Origin: Phycomyces blakesleeanus NRRL 1555(-)
Taxonomy: Eukaryota; Mucoromycota; Mucoromycetes; Mucorales; Phycomycetaceae
NCBI RefSeq assembly: GCF_001638985.1
Contig: NW_017265140.1
Span: forward strand, 62,001 to 126,000
Direction: 5' to 3'
DNA length: 64,000 nucleotides
Part shown: in pieces, positions 13,863 through 25,720 of the stretch
Layout: the number at the start of each line of letters is the position of its first letter
How positions within the stretch are numbered: position 1 is the stretch's first letter
Made by a program: the position numbers and the translations under genes
Notes under the pieces: generated by a model
What the model was told of the DNA's origin: nothing
The model's database searches: none
What the model saw: only the letters and a program-made list of their open reading frames with translations

Positions 13863-14313
13863 TAACAAATTATGACAAAGTAGAAATGACAAGGGAATAA
13901 ACGGATAGGCGCCGTGTTAGTAATAAGGAGCAGTTACAGATGATGAAGAAGAATAAAGATAAAAGAAAGAAAAAGAATCTAAAGGTCTTTTTTTTTCTTA
14001 TTCTTTGTATTATTTTGTAAGATTAACAAAGCCGTAAAGTATATATATATATATATATAAAGACGAGTATTAACAATATGCTTTTTGCGAGTTGTATTGT
14101 AGTCCTTAAAAGTGGGTGACGCACATAGAGTCACGTAACTGAAACCCACAGAACGGGATATTTGCACCTATGCGGTTCTGGTGTACCTTGAAAATCAGCA
14201 GAGTATCCGCACTTTTTATTTTATTTTTTATTTTTTGGGTTAGATATTAAGTCGCTATTATTATTTTTCTGTTCTTGTTCGTAGTCTTGTCCATTTAATT
14301 TCTTCAAAGCATA
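13863..14313. promoter_or_regulatory. Shared divergent promoter, EDC3 / VPS18
   Basis: This 451-bp region separates the start codons of two head-to-head genes. It contains a (TA)n tract near 14,040-14,060, GTGACGCAC near 14,116 and TCACGTAA near 14,131 (both half-like ATF/CREB sites), and a TTTTATTTT run near 14,213-14,240 before the VPS18 start. No coding sequence is seen. Confidence 0.5.
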
Positions 14314-17300
14314 ATGTCTCTCTTTGATGATTTCATAGAGTCATCTGAAGCAGCGCACGGTCCATCCAATGCCATTCCTGGTGAATTGTTTGGTACAGGC
14401 CAAACAGGTTATGGTGCTGGCTTTGAAGGCGTTGATAGTGTTCGCGTGCGTACCATTTTATTCTTTCTTTTTACTTTATTTTTCAAGACAGGGAATTACG
14501 AAACACGAATCGCTCCTTCTTTTTATTTATCTTTACATTCATTTGTAAAGAATTCCCCCTTCTTTCTCATTATCCTATGGTTGTCTTGTTTGAAACGAAT
14601 GCTCACAAGCTTGCCTACAGCTCGAAACAGGCTATGTATCTACAGGATTTGGACAAGTCGAACTTCCGATATTTGCCCTAGATCATGTTCAATTCCAACT
14701 GCCAGCAACACTTGTAGACATGGCAGTTTCAAACGACATTCTTGTTGTTGCTCTTGATACCTTTCGCATTCTCCGCATTGACCTTGAGAAACCTTTAGAA
14801 GTTGAAGGTACCAAACGTTTCACCCAATTTTTTTTTATATTTAAAAAAAAAAACTCGACTTTTGCTTACTGTGGTTAATTACTGCTCCTGATAACCTTCT
14901 CCGACAATGTCCCGCCTAAACTCCTATGTCATAACTTTTTCTTTTTTTTAAAAATATATATATATATAATTATTTAGAGATTGATATTGCTCGGAAACCT
15001 GGAGATGGAAAGATCGTAAAGATATTTTTTGACCCAACTGGAAGACACTTGGTTATTACTACCGAGAATGGTGAAAACTATTATCTGTATGAGAAATGGA
15101 GACGTGCCAAACAGCTGGCGAAATTCAAAGTATGGTAGCGAACGAACAAAGGAAGAAAGATATCAAGTCACTGATGTACATATTTATATATATAACAAAA
15201 AAAAGGGCGTTACGATTACTTCAATAGCATGGAACAAACAAGCCAGCCTAGCAGATCCTTCAACACAAGAGATCCTTATCGGAACCAAGAATGGTCTGAT
15301 CTACGAAACTTGCTTGGAACCTTCGGATGAATTCTTTCGACGAGAAGAAAAATATTTTCGACAGGTGTATTCAATCCACGAGTCAACCATGCCAATTACT
15401 GGTATTCATTTTGAGCAATTCCCGGTCAATAATCGCAAATATTTCATTATGGCTACTACACCCACTCGAATCTATCAGTTTATTGGCCAGGTAGGCCCTA
15501 ACAATGGAACCCGAGCTCCAAGTGGGTTTGGTGAACCAGATGACCGGGAACGAACTATGTTTGAGAGTATATTTGCACGATATGATGCCAACCCAGGTAA
15601 AAAAATAAAAAATAAAAAAAAAATATAATAAAGGAGAGGGATCTATCGATGCATACACACGCAAAGAGAGGAAAGAGGAGGAAGGGGAGTGTGATCATAC
15701 AGATGCACATATATGAATGCATAAAGATACTTAATTAGACAATAGATTAGCGTTAACATGGGATTGTATTTATATTTGTATTTATACGTGCGCATGTGTG
15801 TGTGTGTGTGCGTGTTGGTGTTGGTGTACAGACATTTATGCATATATGTATATATACATGTAGGATTCCAGGAACTTCCGGGGGATCTGCCTTATAGCGA
15901 ATTGCATTTCTTTAGTCGTTTTCACGATTTGCAACAACAAGGTGTTGCACAGAACTTTGCTTGGTTGACAGGCCCGGGTATCTATCACGGAAATTTAGTA
16001 TTTGGATCTCAGAACAGTGGCGACAGTGTGATTGACAATGCAGAGCTACTACAGTGAGTAAAACAAAACAAAACAAAAAATATATAGCATCTTTACAAGT
16101 ATATCTTGCAAAAAACGAACAAACAACAACAACAACAACAACAACAAAAAAAGAGATATAATGGACGCAGATTGATCAACCTTGAGATAGATATCCTGCT
16201 ACTCCTTCTGAAGATGAAACGGGTCAACTAGTCACAGAGATCCCTCTCTCTGTGGCACTGACTGAATTTCACTTTGTGTTGCTTTATAAGGATCGTGTAC
16301 GAGCCATCTGTCAATTGAATGACAAGATTGTCTATGAAGAAACTATACCCCTCGTACGTTAAAAAACAACAACAATAACAACACCACCACCAAAATCTCA
16401 AGTATTCTATGGATATAGGAACAAGAAGCAAAGCAAATAAACTTACAATTTTTTTTCTTTATTGAATACGATGATAGAATCGTGGTGATATTGTTCGTGG
16501 TTTGACAGTAGACGGCATCAAGAAGACTTTCTGGATCTACACTACGGTTAATATGTATGAGCTAGTCATCAAGAATGAAGAACGCGATGTGTGGAAACTC
16601 TACCTCGAAAAGAAACAATACGATACCGCACTTCAGTACTGCAAAGACTCGGCTCAGAAAGACAAGGTGTTTACGGCTCAGGCCAGAGATTACTTTGGAC
16701 AGCGTCGATTTCAGATGAGTGCAAAGTACTTTGCAGAGAGTACGGTGCCATTTGAAGAAGTTGTCTTGAAATTTGTGGAAAAGGAAGAGAGAGATGCCCT
16801 GCGTGTTTATCTGACCAGCAAACTCAATCGACTACGAAAAAATGTATATATAAAACAAGTCTTTATTTTTTGTTTTATTTTATTTTATAACAATACTTTT
16901 TTTTTGTAGGATCGTACACAAAAAACTATTGTGGCGACATGGCTGGTAGAATTGTACCTATCCAAGCTCAATGAACTCGAGGACTTGGCATCTTCTGCTC
17001 ATTGTACCTCTACAAATGACCCTTCTATTACGCCTGCGAATTCACTTGCATACTACAAAGAACAGCAGGAAGACTTCCAGGATGAATTCAAGTCGTTCTT
17101 GGAGACATACAGTGTTCATCTTCATCGACCAACAACTTACAAGCTGATTGCTAGCCATGGACGTAGTTCAGAGCTGCTTTATTATGCTTCTTTGATTGGG
17201 GACTATGACCGTGTCATCAGTCACTGGGTTATAGAAAAAAACTGGGCCGAAGCATTGGACGTCCTAAGTAAACAAGTATGTTTTTTTTTTTAAAAAAAAA

Positions 17301-18260
17301 GGAAGGGGAATTTTAGACTGACTTGGAACTCAAAAGCTAATTTTTTGTTTTTTGTTTGTGTGTTGTGTGTTGGTGTAGGCCAATCCAGACACATTCTACA
17401 GGTTCTCGCCCGTATTGATGGATAATGCACCTTATGAGACTGTAAATGTATGGATGCGGCAGTCGAATCTCAATCCACGACAGTTGATTCCAGCTCTGTT
17501 GCGTTATGACCACAGCAAGATTGCAGACAAGGTGACTCATGTAAGTAAGCCTGCTGTCTTGATGCATCTCGTAGAAAACAAGGCAATAATCTTAATTCTT
17601 ATCAACTCTCTTGGTTCTTGTTTTTTTCTTTAAAAAAAAAAGAATCAATCAATCCGATACCTTTCGTACGTTGTTACCAGCTTGGGAAATACAGACCCAG
17701 CAATACACAATCTACTCTTGACCTTGTATGCTACTCAACCTACACGCGACGAGACCGCTCTACTAACATTTCTCAAGAATGAGGCAAGTACAGATATACA
17801 TCCATACAAATACAAATTTGCTAAAAACAACAGAACATGATCCTTTTATAATTATGTATATATATATATATATATATTAGGGTCGTGAGATGCATTATAA
17901 TCTCGACTATGCTCTTCGTCTCTGTAGTCAGAATAACCGTACTCAGAGCTGTGTTCACATCTATAGTCAGATGGGTCTGTATGAGGAAGCCGTCAATTTG
18001 GCTCTCAAGGTAAATTGATCTAAAGCTAGGGGGAAGACAGGAAGTTATAAAACTAGCCTTACAGGTCCTTATTTTTTTGTAAAAAAAAATAATAACCAAA
18101 ATTATAAATATTGCTTCATTAGCATCGGGATCTTGAGTTGGCGAGGATCAATGCAGACAAACCCGAAGACGACGATGTACTGCGTAAAAAACTCTGGCTT
18201 AGTATTGCCAAACATGTGGTTCAGGAGAATAAAGACATAAAGACGTAAGATGGGAGATAC

Positions 18261-18296
<36 letters not shown>

Positions 18297-19423
18297 AAAA
18301 AAAAAGGTTTGATAAACTGAGATCTAAACATGTGTATCACTTAGTGCAATGGAGTTCTTGAAGCAAGGAGATCTTCTCAAGATCGAAGACATCCTTCCGT
18401 TCTTTCCTGACTTTGTTCTGATTGATGATTTCAAGGTAACCTTGATACTCTTTATATAAACACCGCCGTTTGTGTCTGTATATTAAAGGCATACCTATCA
18501 AATTGTGTATTGATTTATGATTCTCTTGAACGTATTAAAAACAAAACAAAAAAAATAGGAAGAGATCTGTTCTGCATTGGAAGAATACAATGATCAGATT
18601 GAGGATCTCAAGGCTGAGATGGACGAGGCTACCAAGAGTGCTGATAGTATTCGTCTAGACATCCGTGAGCTCAAGAGCAGGCAAGTTAAATATAATAGTA
18701 ATAATAGTAGTATTATTATCCCAGAGTCTCTATTTTATATATATATAAGCCACGTGCGTGTATTTATACGTCCTGATTGGACTCATCTGTAGATTTGCTG
18801 TCATAAACGCAGTGGAAAGGTGTTATCTTTGCAACTTCCCGCTACTCACCCGCCAATTCTACGCCTTTCCATGTCAACATGCTTTCCACGCAGATTGTCT
18901 GATAAACAAGGCAAGTCAAGCCCTTCGTCTTTTAAAATTTTCATTGTTTTTTTTTTTTTATAAAACTGTAATTAATTGATCTTACATATATAATTTTTTG
19001 TAGACTACAAAGTACTTGCCTACTCGCCACATTAGACGTTTAGCTGACCTTCAAGAACAATTATCTCGTGAAATTCATGCTCAACATCAAAACCAACAAA
19101 TCCAACAAAATGGCAACACCAGTAATGGTAACACCAACCAAAACAATCTTACTTCAGCAGCAGGAGCAACAAACAATACTCCTACAACCATGTTGATTAA
19201 CGCGGCTGGGAATATTCGTGGTGTGATGTTCCCAACCGATGGACCTGTTGATATTCACGATGATCCAAAAAAGGTTGTCGCACGCACCGAACAACTCAAG
19301 GAAGAATTAGACGATATTGTGGCAAGCGAGTGTGTTTTGTGTGGAGACATCATGATCAAGTCTATCGATCAACCGTTCTTGGCTGAAGATGAGGCTGAAA
19401 CAGTGGCTTCATGGAACATTTAA
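14314..19423 (+). CDS. VPS18: Vps18/Pep3, HOPS-CORVET core subunit
   Basis: Sixteen exons (14314-14445, 14621-14807, 14978-15129, 15206-15596, 15864-16053, 16191-16353, 16478-16843, 16910-17275, 17379-17540, 17643-17783, 17881-18009, 18123-18244, 18345-18435, 18559-18680, 18793-18910, 19004-19423) sum to 3,252 bases, 1,083 residues, close to the family size. Vps18 joins the CORVET and HOPS tethers that drive endosome and vacuole fusion. The N-terminal half is the Pep3/Vps18 beta-propeller region (GVTITSIAWNKQ, FHFVLLYKDRVRAICQLND), followed by a clathrin-repeat-like helical region (YALRLCSQNNRTQSCVHIYSQMGLYEEAV), a coiled coil (EEYNDQIEDLKAEMDEATK) and a split RING-H2 (CYLC, CQHAFHADC, then CVLC after an Asn/Gln-rich insert). 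Introns 17784-17880, 18681-18792 and 18911-19003 start with GC instead of GT; the frame and the conserved protein demand this. Confidence 0.95.
17784..17880 (+). other. GC-AG intron in VPS18
   Basis: The donor is GAG|GCAAGT and the acceptor TTAG. Joining here reads LKNE-GREMHYNLDYALRLC with no shift. Using the GT three bases downstream brings a stop codon immediately after the junction. Confidence 0.85.
18681..18792 (+). other. GC-AG intron in VPS18, before the RING
   Basis: The donor is AG|GCAAGT and the acceptor TGTAG. It splits an Arg codon and joins the coiled coil (IRELKSR) to FAVINAVERCYLC, the start of the RING. Confidence 0.8.
18911..19003 (+). other. GC-AG intron in VPS18, within the RING
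   Basis: The donor is AAG|GCAAGT and the acceptor TTGTAG. It joins HADCLINK to TTKYLPTRHIRRL in phase 0. It is the third GC donor in this gene, all with the same GCAAGT hexamer. Confidence 0.8.
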
Positions 19424-19686
19424 TATGATAAAAAGAAAAGATACATATATAAAATATAATATTTTGTGCGAAATTTGCACGACTAAATGTTGCAATATAT
19501 ATATTGGTTGTTGTTGCTATTGGAACTGTTTTGTGTATGTGGGTATGTTTCTATTATATTTAATTTGGTTGGTTTATCGAGGTTGAGATTATATATCATA
19601 TATATATATATATATATACATAATAGTAAAATGATATGAATGAATATATGAATGAATGGATGAATGAATGAATGATTTTTTTATGT

Positions 19687-20232
19687 TTATAATAATAATG
19701 AAGATGATGATGAGGATGCTGAAGAAGAAGAAGATGATGATGATGATGATGATGTTTCTTGGGTATTGGTGGATAAATCCTGGATCTGTTGATGAAGCTG
19801 GCCAATATAATCAATTGCAGCTTGGAGAACAGACAGTTTGTGGATGGGTTGGTACATTGATGCCATAACAGGACCTGCACCATCAGGTCGACACGAGGGA
19901 ATCATGTTCTTTAGTTGCTTGATCTTGTCATTCATTCTCTCTCGCCGTCGCTTTTCGATTGCACTGTGAGATAACCGGCGCTTTTGTTCTCTTTCGCTAG
20001 CCTTCATTCGAATATTTGGACTGGCAGATGGAAATACTTGAGGGGTGTCTCGTGGACGCACGGACCAAGCTGGAACAAGGACTGGGAGAGACATGGGTGG
20101 TAGAGGAACACCGGTATACAGTGAGGGTGTCAAGGGCGGCAAGGATCTTGATGAGGAAGAGTTGTCGCTTGACTCACTAGAGAGGCTTGAGCGACTACTC
20201 GATAGACTCTGAGGATAGATTTCTCTATTCAT
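19687..20232 (-). CDS. bHLH transcription factor
   Basis: One uninterrupted exon of 181 codons, a short bHLH protein. Residues 1-80 are Ser/Pro-rich. The basic region SHSAIEKRRRERMNDKIKQL (about residues 88-107) has the His-Glu-Arg arrangement expected for E-box (CANNTG) binding. It continues into helix 1 (LKNMIP), a loop with Pro and Gly, and helix 2 (KLSVLQAAIDYIGQLHQQIQDL). The C-terminus is an almost pure Ser run coded by a GAT/GAA-type trinucleotide repeat on the plus strand (about 19,700-19,755), likely variable in length. It converges on VPS18, whose stop is 263 bp away. The target genes cannot be inferred; similar small factors exist in sterol, phospholipid and phosphate regulation. 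Confidence 0.88.
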   Translation of the reverse strand: MNREIYPQSLSSSRSSLSSESSDNSSSSRSLPPLTPSLYTGVPLPPMSLPVLVPAWSVRPRDTPQVFPSASPNIRMKASEREQKRRLSHSAIEKRRRERMNDKIKQLKNMIPSCRPDGAGPVMASMYQPIHKLSVLQAAIDYIGQLHQQIQDLSTNTQETSSSSSSSSSSSASSSSSSLLL

Positions 20233-21529
20233 TTTGCAAAGTGAAGAAATAGAATGATAAAGAAGTATTGCTTTTATTTTTATTAACTCTATTTAAATGA
20301 AAATTTATTTATTTTGAAATGAAAATGGAAATGGAAATAGATAACCGTTCAATAGAATGTCTAATGTCTATGCACAAGGTTGCTTTAGTGGATGAGGTCA
20401 GAGAGGCAGTCTGAGAGAAGGGGGAGAGAGGGGGGGAAATTAAGGACAACATGGGATTGATTCTGCGTCTTATTGGAGGATAGACTGGTGCATGGAGGAC
20501 ATGTGATCTAATCTTTGTATCAAAATGAACATAGTTTCACAGCAAGCAGTCCATTTAACCATCGCCACACTGTACTTTCCGGATTTGTTCTCTCAAGCAT
20601 TATGTTATACTGCAAATACAAAGCAGACCATGAGCACCTATCTAATCCTTGGCTTAATTTATTGTTCTATTGATTCGAAAATTTAACCATCCAATCAAAA
20701 GCCTTCCTTTTTGAATCACAGTGGTTGATCTATAGAAAGACTTGTTGATTTATACAAAATGTATATATATGTATATATATATATATATATATATTTTATT
20801 TTATATTACTAAACATATCTTAAAAAGTTGCTTATGAAATATTGCCTCAGATTAACTATGGCTGGGTTACTATATCTTTATAGTGTTTAGCCCTTTGACC
20901 TGGTAAACAACCTGCTCTGTTATACTATATATGATTCATAGTGTGTACATAATCGAAGGTCAAAACATCTCACACTCAAACATGATTCAGTAAACAAAGT
21001 TTAGCTTTCTTTTTTGCTTTTTTCCACTAAAGTTTTCTTCTTATTCATTAAACCCAAAACGCATTAATCAAGAGAGCACTGATTGAAATACTTTACTGTG
21101 GATATATCTTGACCTCTTTTTAAAGAAATAAAAGGGAAAACTATGTATGTGTATATGTATGTACATACGCAAGTTTAATCAACTTAACCGAGATTGGCCA
21201 ATACAAAGATCAAGATCAAGGACCAAGAGAATCTCAATTAACACACCTTCTTTTGTGCTATTCTTTTTTCTGTTTTGGTTTACTGTCGCACTGTTCTTTG
21301 ATCAAATTATATGGATATGAATAATGTTATTGTTATTACTATTATGCGTGTGTTTATGTTTGTATTTTGTGCCTGTAATAGTGCCTGTACTAGTGCCTGT
21401 GCTTGTGCCTGTTTTTGTGTTTGTGTTTGTGTTTGTGTTTGTGATTATGCAATATGTATACGTGTACAGATTCAGTGTATAGTGTGCATGATAGTGTATC
21501 TTACGCGCACATTTAGCATTCGGCTGCTT
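20233..21529. other. Intergenic between bHLH and SWIRM genes
   Basis: No supported gene. It has a (TA)n tract at about 20,760-20,795 and a decaying tandem tract near 21,367-21,442, with four TGCCTGT-type units followed by TTTGTG hexamers. The part next to 20,233 should contain the bHLH promoter; GAAATG repeats lie near 20,295-20,336. Confidence 0.5.
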
Positions 21530-22395
21530 TTATTTCGTTGGCTCTACTCTAGACTTGTCTTTAGGTTCGAGCCAGCCCAAGTTCCAAAAGACATGATAAA
21601 GAAAACTGGCCTTGGCATCATCAAGGTGACACAGTGTCTGGACTTGGTTGACCCTGAATGGAAGGCGCTCCTTGTATGATTCAGCAGCAGCCATGATGAT
21701 ATCCTTTTTTGAGCTGAGGTATTGTTTGGGGTTCATGCACAGTGAAGAGACTAGCAAGACCTCACGAGGGTGGAGCTGGCTGTAGTATGGCAAGTGGACA
21801 ATAGACCGATAACTTGTTCCTTTGAGAATCAATAGGGTTATTTATACTTGTATAAAACGTTCTTATCATCAATCTACCCAAGCAATAAAATAAAATAAAA
21901 CAAAATATAAAACAGCTTGAAAGTGTATATAAGCTTTTTTTTTAAAAAAAAATAAATATTTTTACCTTTGTAGTCTACACAAACATCACCATTATCCAGT
22001 CTTTTTGAAGATGGAACCCAATCTGGATCTTGGATCTGAATGGATTCTTTCTCACAGCCAACGGAGGAATAGGCTGTCTGTCTGAACACATGCGCTGTTT
22101 GTGGCACGTTGGGACGGACAGTCGGGTGAGAGAAGAGTGGGGCATGTGGCAGCAACGACGATGAGGACGACGACAGCGGGGGCTTATCTTCATAGACATC
22201 CATTCTAAAAGTTGCTTCTGGTCTACGAGACCAATAGGTCTGTTGCTTGGAAGGACCCAGACTGTGCATTTTTTGGGCATACAGACGTATAAAATATGAC
22301 TTTCTTTTACTGTGCTCTTTGTGAGCTTTATGAGGTACACATATTGCGCGTGTGTGTTGCAGGACAGAGCATTCTCTCTTTTGTTTATTGGACAT
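21530..22395 (-). CDS. SWIRM-domain protein (Fun19/Laf2-like)
   Basis: Two exons (22395-21966 and 21819-21530) sum to 720 bases, 239 residues; the intron splits a Gly codon and uses an AAG acceptor. The C-terminal 100 residues form a SWIRM helical domain: a leading SIVHLPYYSQLHPREVLLVSSLCMNPKQYLS block, the central helix AAAESYKERLPFRVNQVQTLCHLD, and KASFLYHVFWNLGWLEP at the end. SWIRM modules bind DNA or nucleosomes and occur in chromatin complexes. The arrangement of a basic, Ser-rich N-terminus plus a terminal SWIRM matches the fungal Fun19/Laf1/Laf2 type, associated with a histone deacetylase complex in fission yeast. The family call is firm; the specific complex is inference. Confidence 0.82.
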
Positions 22396-22794
22396 AATTG
22401 TATGCTTTATATAGAGTTACGGCCAATTGTGTACACAGACTAATGCACTGCTGGTATTGTTGGTATTAATTTGATAAGAAAGAAAAGAAAGTGAAAGAAA
22501 GACAAATTTTGAATTTGAATTTTATGTAAAATAACTAGCCTCTCACACATCAACACTAAAGATACATTATGTTTTTTTTTAGAAAAAAAAGAGGGGGCAA
22601 AAAATTGAAACAATATATGAAATGTAATATATTAGGCTTGTCCTTTATATGAAAGAAATCAGAGTTAATGGTATTGTTCTTTTATCCTTTAAAAACAAAC
22701 AAGCAAGCAAGCAAGAAAATACACAAAAGGCATGTAATACATGTAGGACATGTAGACACGTAGATACGAAAGACAACCAGATAGATAGATACAC
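22396..22794. other. Intergenic, SWIRM promoter and creC 3' end
   Basis: A 399-bp gap between two minus-strand genes. It contains GAAAGAAA and AAGCAAGC runs and a palindromic TACATGTAGGACATGTAG cluster near 22,739-22,756. No open frame of note. Confidence 0.4.
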
Positions 22795-25720
22795 TTAGGG
22801 CCGGCCCCAGGTACGAACACAACCTCTTCGATCAGACGTGACGACTGTCGACTTTCCGAAATGTAGATCTACACACGGATCTGCATGGATCTTTTGGGAG
22901 CACACAGGCTGGAGTACCGAGACTTGAGTCTTTGTCAGGACCGGGTGTACCGTAGGATTTGTCACTAGATGTTCGTCTGGGGACACTTGCCGCACCGCTG
23001 TCACAGGTCCGATCGTCGTCACAGGTACGTTGGTGTTCATCACTGCAGTCGTCGCTATGGTAGTCGCAGTCCCAGGCCCTCGTGAAGACCGTCGACGGAA
23101 CCGTGCAAAAGGGGTTCCGTTGGACAGGGATCCTGCCCTGCCTAGCGAAGGAAGCGAAGTCGTTGTTTTTGGAGGGGGCTCTCTTATATTTATATTTTGT
23201 GGCATTGGAGATGATCTGATCATCTTTTCAAACTTTGGTGCACAGCTTGACATGTGTGTTTCCTTTGGACTTTGTGGACCATTCCCACTCGATCCTTTTA
23301 TCTAGACAATATAGATATATATATATATATATATATATATAGTTGATGAATTGAAACAAAGAAAGAGACAGTATATATAATTAGATATTTGTATAAATTC
23401 TAACCTGCTTGGGCCGGTGAAGTGCTCCAAATGAAAAGTCCCATAATAGTAGTCGACAGTCTTCTCCTACACTTCCAAATCTGTAGACTTTATCATCACA
23501 ACGCCAGGGATCAAAGGCTACAGCCGTAACCTTGAATCGGGGGGTATTTTTTTTTGTTAGTGTCATTTGTATATAGACATTAGTTGGCTATTAACGATTC
23601 AGTGTTTCAATTCTATTCTGTTTTTAGTAATTGGGTATTATATTTTACCCATGAGCGATGTCCTTGACAGCGGGCAATGATTCGTTTCTCCACAAATGAC
23701 CAGATGGTCACCAAGTCGTCTTGACCACCAGTCTGAGAAAATATGGTTAGCACAATAAAAAAAAAAGTGATCAAATTATATATGTTACCAGAATATATTT
23801 TCCATCCGGACTCCATGCTACACATTGTAATCGGCCATAATATCCACCAAATACATCTTGTAATCTACGGCACTCGTTAGAATTCAAGTGTATCTTATGA
23901 TAGCGTTACCTTTCAGTTTTGAATTCAATAATTCTCAAGATACCATCATAGCCAACCGTTGCAACATGCATCCCATTAGGCGAAAAAGCAAATGCTGTAA
24001 GATATAACAAGACAAGGTCAGTTACAAGACCACACACACACACATATATATATATATATTTTATTATTATTTTGGTTGTTACAAACCAGTAATGCTCTTG
24101 TCGCTGACTCTCCAATGAGAAACCGGATTGTGTCTTGAATTCTTGTGAAACTTTGAAGCATGAAACCTATACAAACCACATGCGATAAATAAATAAGAAA
24201 CTTGAAATTTGAAATCTGTATAATGAATTTTTCTATTTCTATCATTTCTGGCTCCCCCCTCCCCCCTCTCTCTCTCTCTCTCCTTTCATCTCCTCCTTTA
24301 AACATATATATAATTACCCTTGCTCTTCATGATACGATGGGCCCACAAAGTTCTGGTCATCTCGATCCTTGTCCAGCAAGAGAATTGAGCCATCATTAAA
24401 GGATGCCATCCATCTATCTTCCGAGCCTGGCACCCATTTAAGCATAGTGACTGAGCTATCATTCATAATTCCCTGCAAGTGCAAGTGCAAGTGCAAGTGC
24501 AAGTACATATATATATATATATATATATATTTAATTCAATTGATTTATTTTTATTTTTATTCTTTGGTCTTTGGTCTTTGTGTGAGCAGTAATGGGATAG
24601 CAGAAGAAGAAAAGGGGAATTCTATTTTAAAGTAGTAGACTTACTCCCTTGTTGATACGACAATATTTGTTACCTACTGGATCACACCACACAAAGTCTC
24701 CTGAAGAGAACCCAATCATGACATCCAACTGGTGGTTCGAGCGTGTCACTGGATTTACATCATGGCACGTCGGATAATCTTTGGAAAAGACGATTCGGGA
24801 CAAGGGTTTCTAAGACCTGTCAATTTGGATCTATATTTTTCTTTTTCTTTTTCTTTTTCTATCTTTTATGTGTGTGTGTATGCGTGTAATGAACGTGCAT
24901 CTGCATGTTCATGTGTTTTTGTTACCTTTATCTTGCCATTGGCGTCTTCCCAGATAAAACTTGCGCCGACGTTGTAGAACAGAAACTCGTCATCGATGGC
25001 TTTGGTCGTCATGATCTTCGATAGTTGGTCGTGAAGCACAATGCGCGACACAAAGCTAGATTTGGTTTTTGCAAGACTGTGCTTTGGTCGTTTGAGGGAC
25101 CCGTGGCGTTGGCTATTCCGCCCAAAAAGTGACGAGAATGAGGATGTACTTGAGCTGCCGTAATCTTCTGGAACGCTCTCAAGACTCTGTTGGGTTTGTT
25201 TTTGGGGTATGGTCTGCAATGGTTGTTGGACGTGCAGTAGATGAGACTGATTTTGGTGTTGCTGATGATGCTGGTGTTGCTGGGTCTGTTGTTGTAAAGG
25301 TGATGCCAGACTAGATAGTGTGTGGAGAACCAGGGGTGGGGGCTGTGTCTGGTTGTCATGACAATATGTTGGTGGTGTGACATGAAGCGAGTCTTCGTCT
25401 GATGAATCTCCGTTGGCCTTGTCAGACGAAGAAAGGGTCGGAGCAAGTGTTTCAGACACAGAAGAGACTGTCGAGGGTGTCTTGATCGCATGAACCGCCG
25501 ACAAAACCTCGTCAGACCGCCTACAGGAAATTGAGACCCGAGAACCAGTGTTATATTGAGGTGCAATAGGCTCTGATATCTCGTGCTGAAGACGATAAGT
25601 GCCGTCGGGTGTTACGAACTCGACGCAACGAAAGTCTTTGTTGGTAGGTGGAATTGGTGGCAAAACCTTTGCGACTTGTACCGGTCGAAATGTGGGTGTT
25701 GGGAATCCTTGATTACCCAT
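22795..25720 (-). CDS. creC: CreC/WDR20-type WD40 protein
   Basis: Nine exons (25720-24926, 24809-24645, 24472-24318, 24166-24087, 23994-23910, 23864-23789, 23732-23649, 23530-23405, 23301-22795) sum to 2,073 bases, 690 residues. In Aspergillus, CreC holds and stabilises the deubiquitinase CreB in carbon catabolite repression; animal WDR20 does the same for USP12/USP46. Seen: a long Ser/Gln/His-rich N-terminus (residues 1-220); the family block [19 protein letters not shown], then [19 protein letters not shown] blocks [82 protein letters not shown]...[15 protein letters not shown]; and a terminal blade [23 protein letters not shown] after a Pro/Thr-rich insert. The acceptor of exon 3 is itself the end of a TTGCAC hexamer repeat. 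Confidence 0.9.

Noticed and set aside
21311..21679. Plus-strand open frame with Cys/Ala/Val repeats
   Set aside because: It comes from the TGCCTGT and TTTGTG microsatellites and overlaps the SWIRM exon on the other strand.
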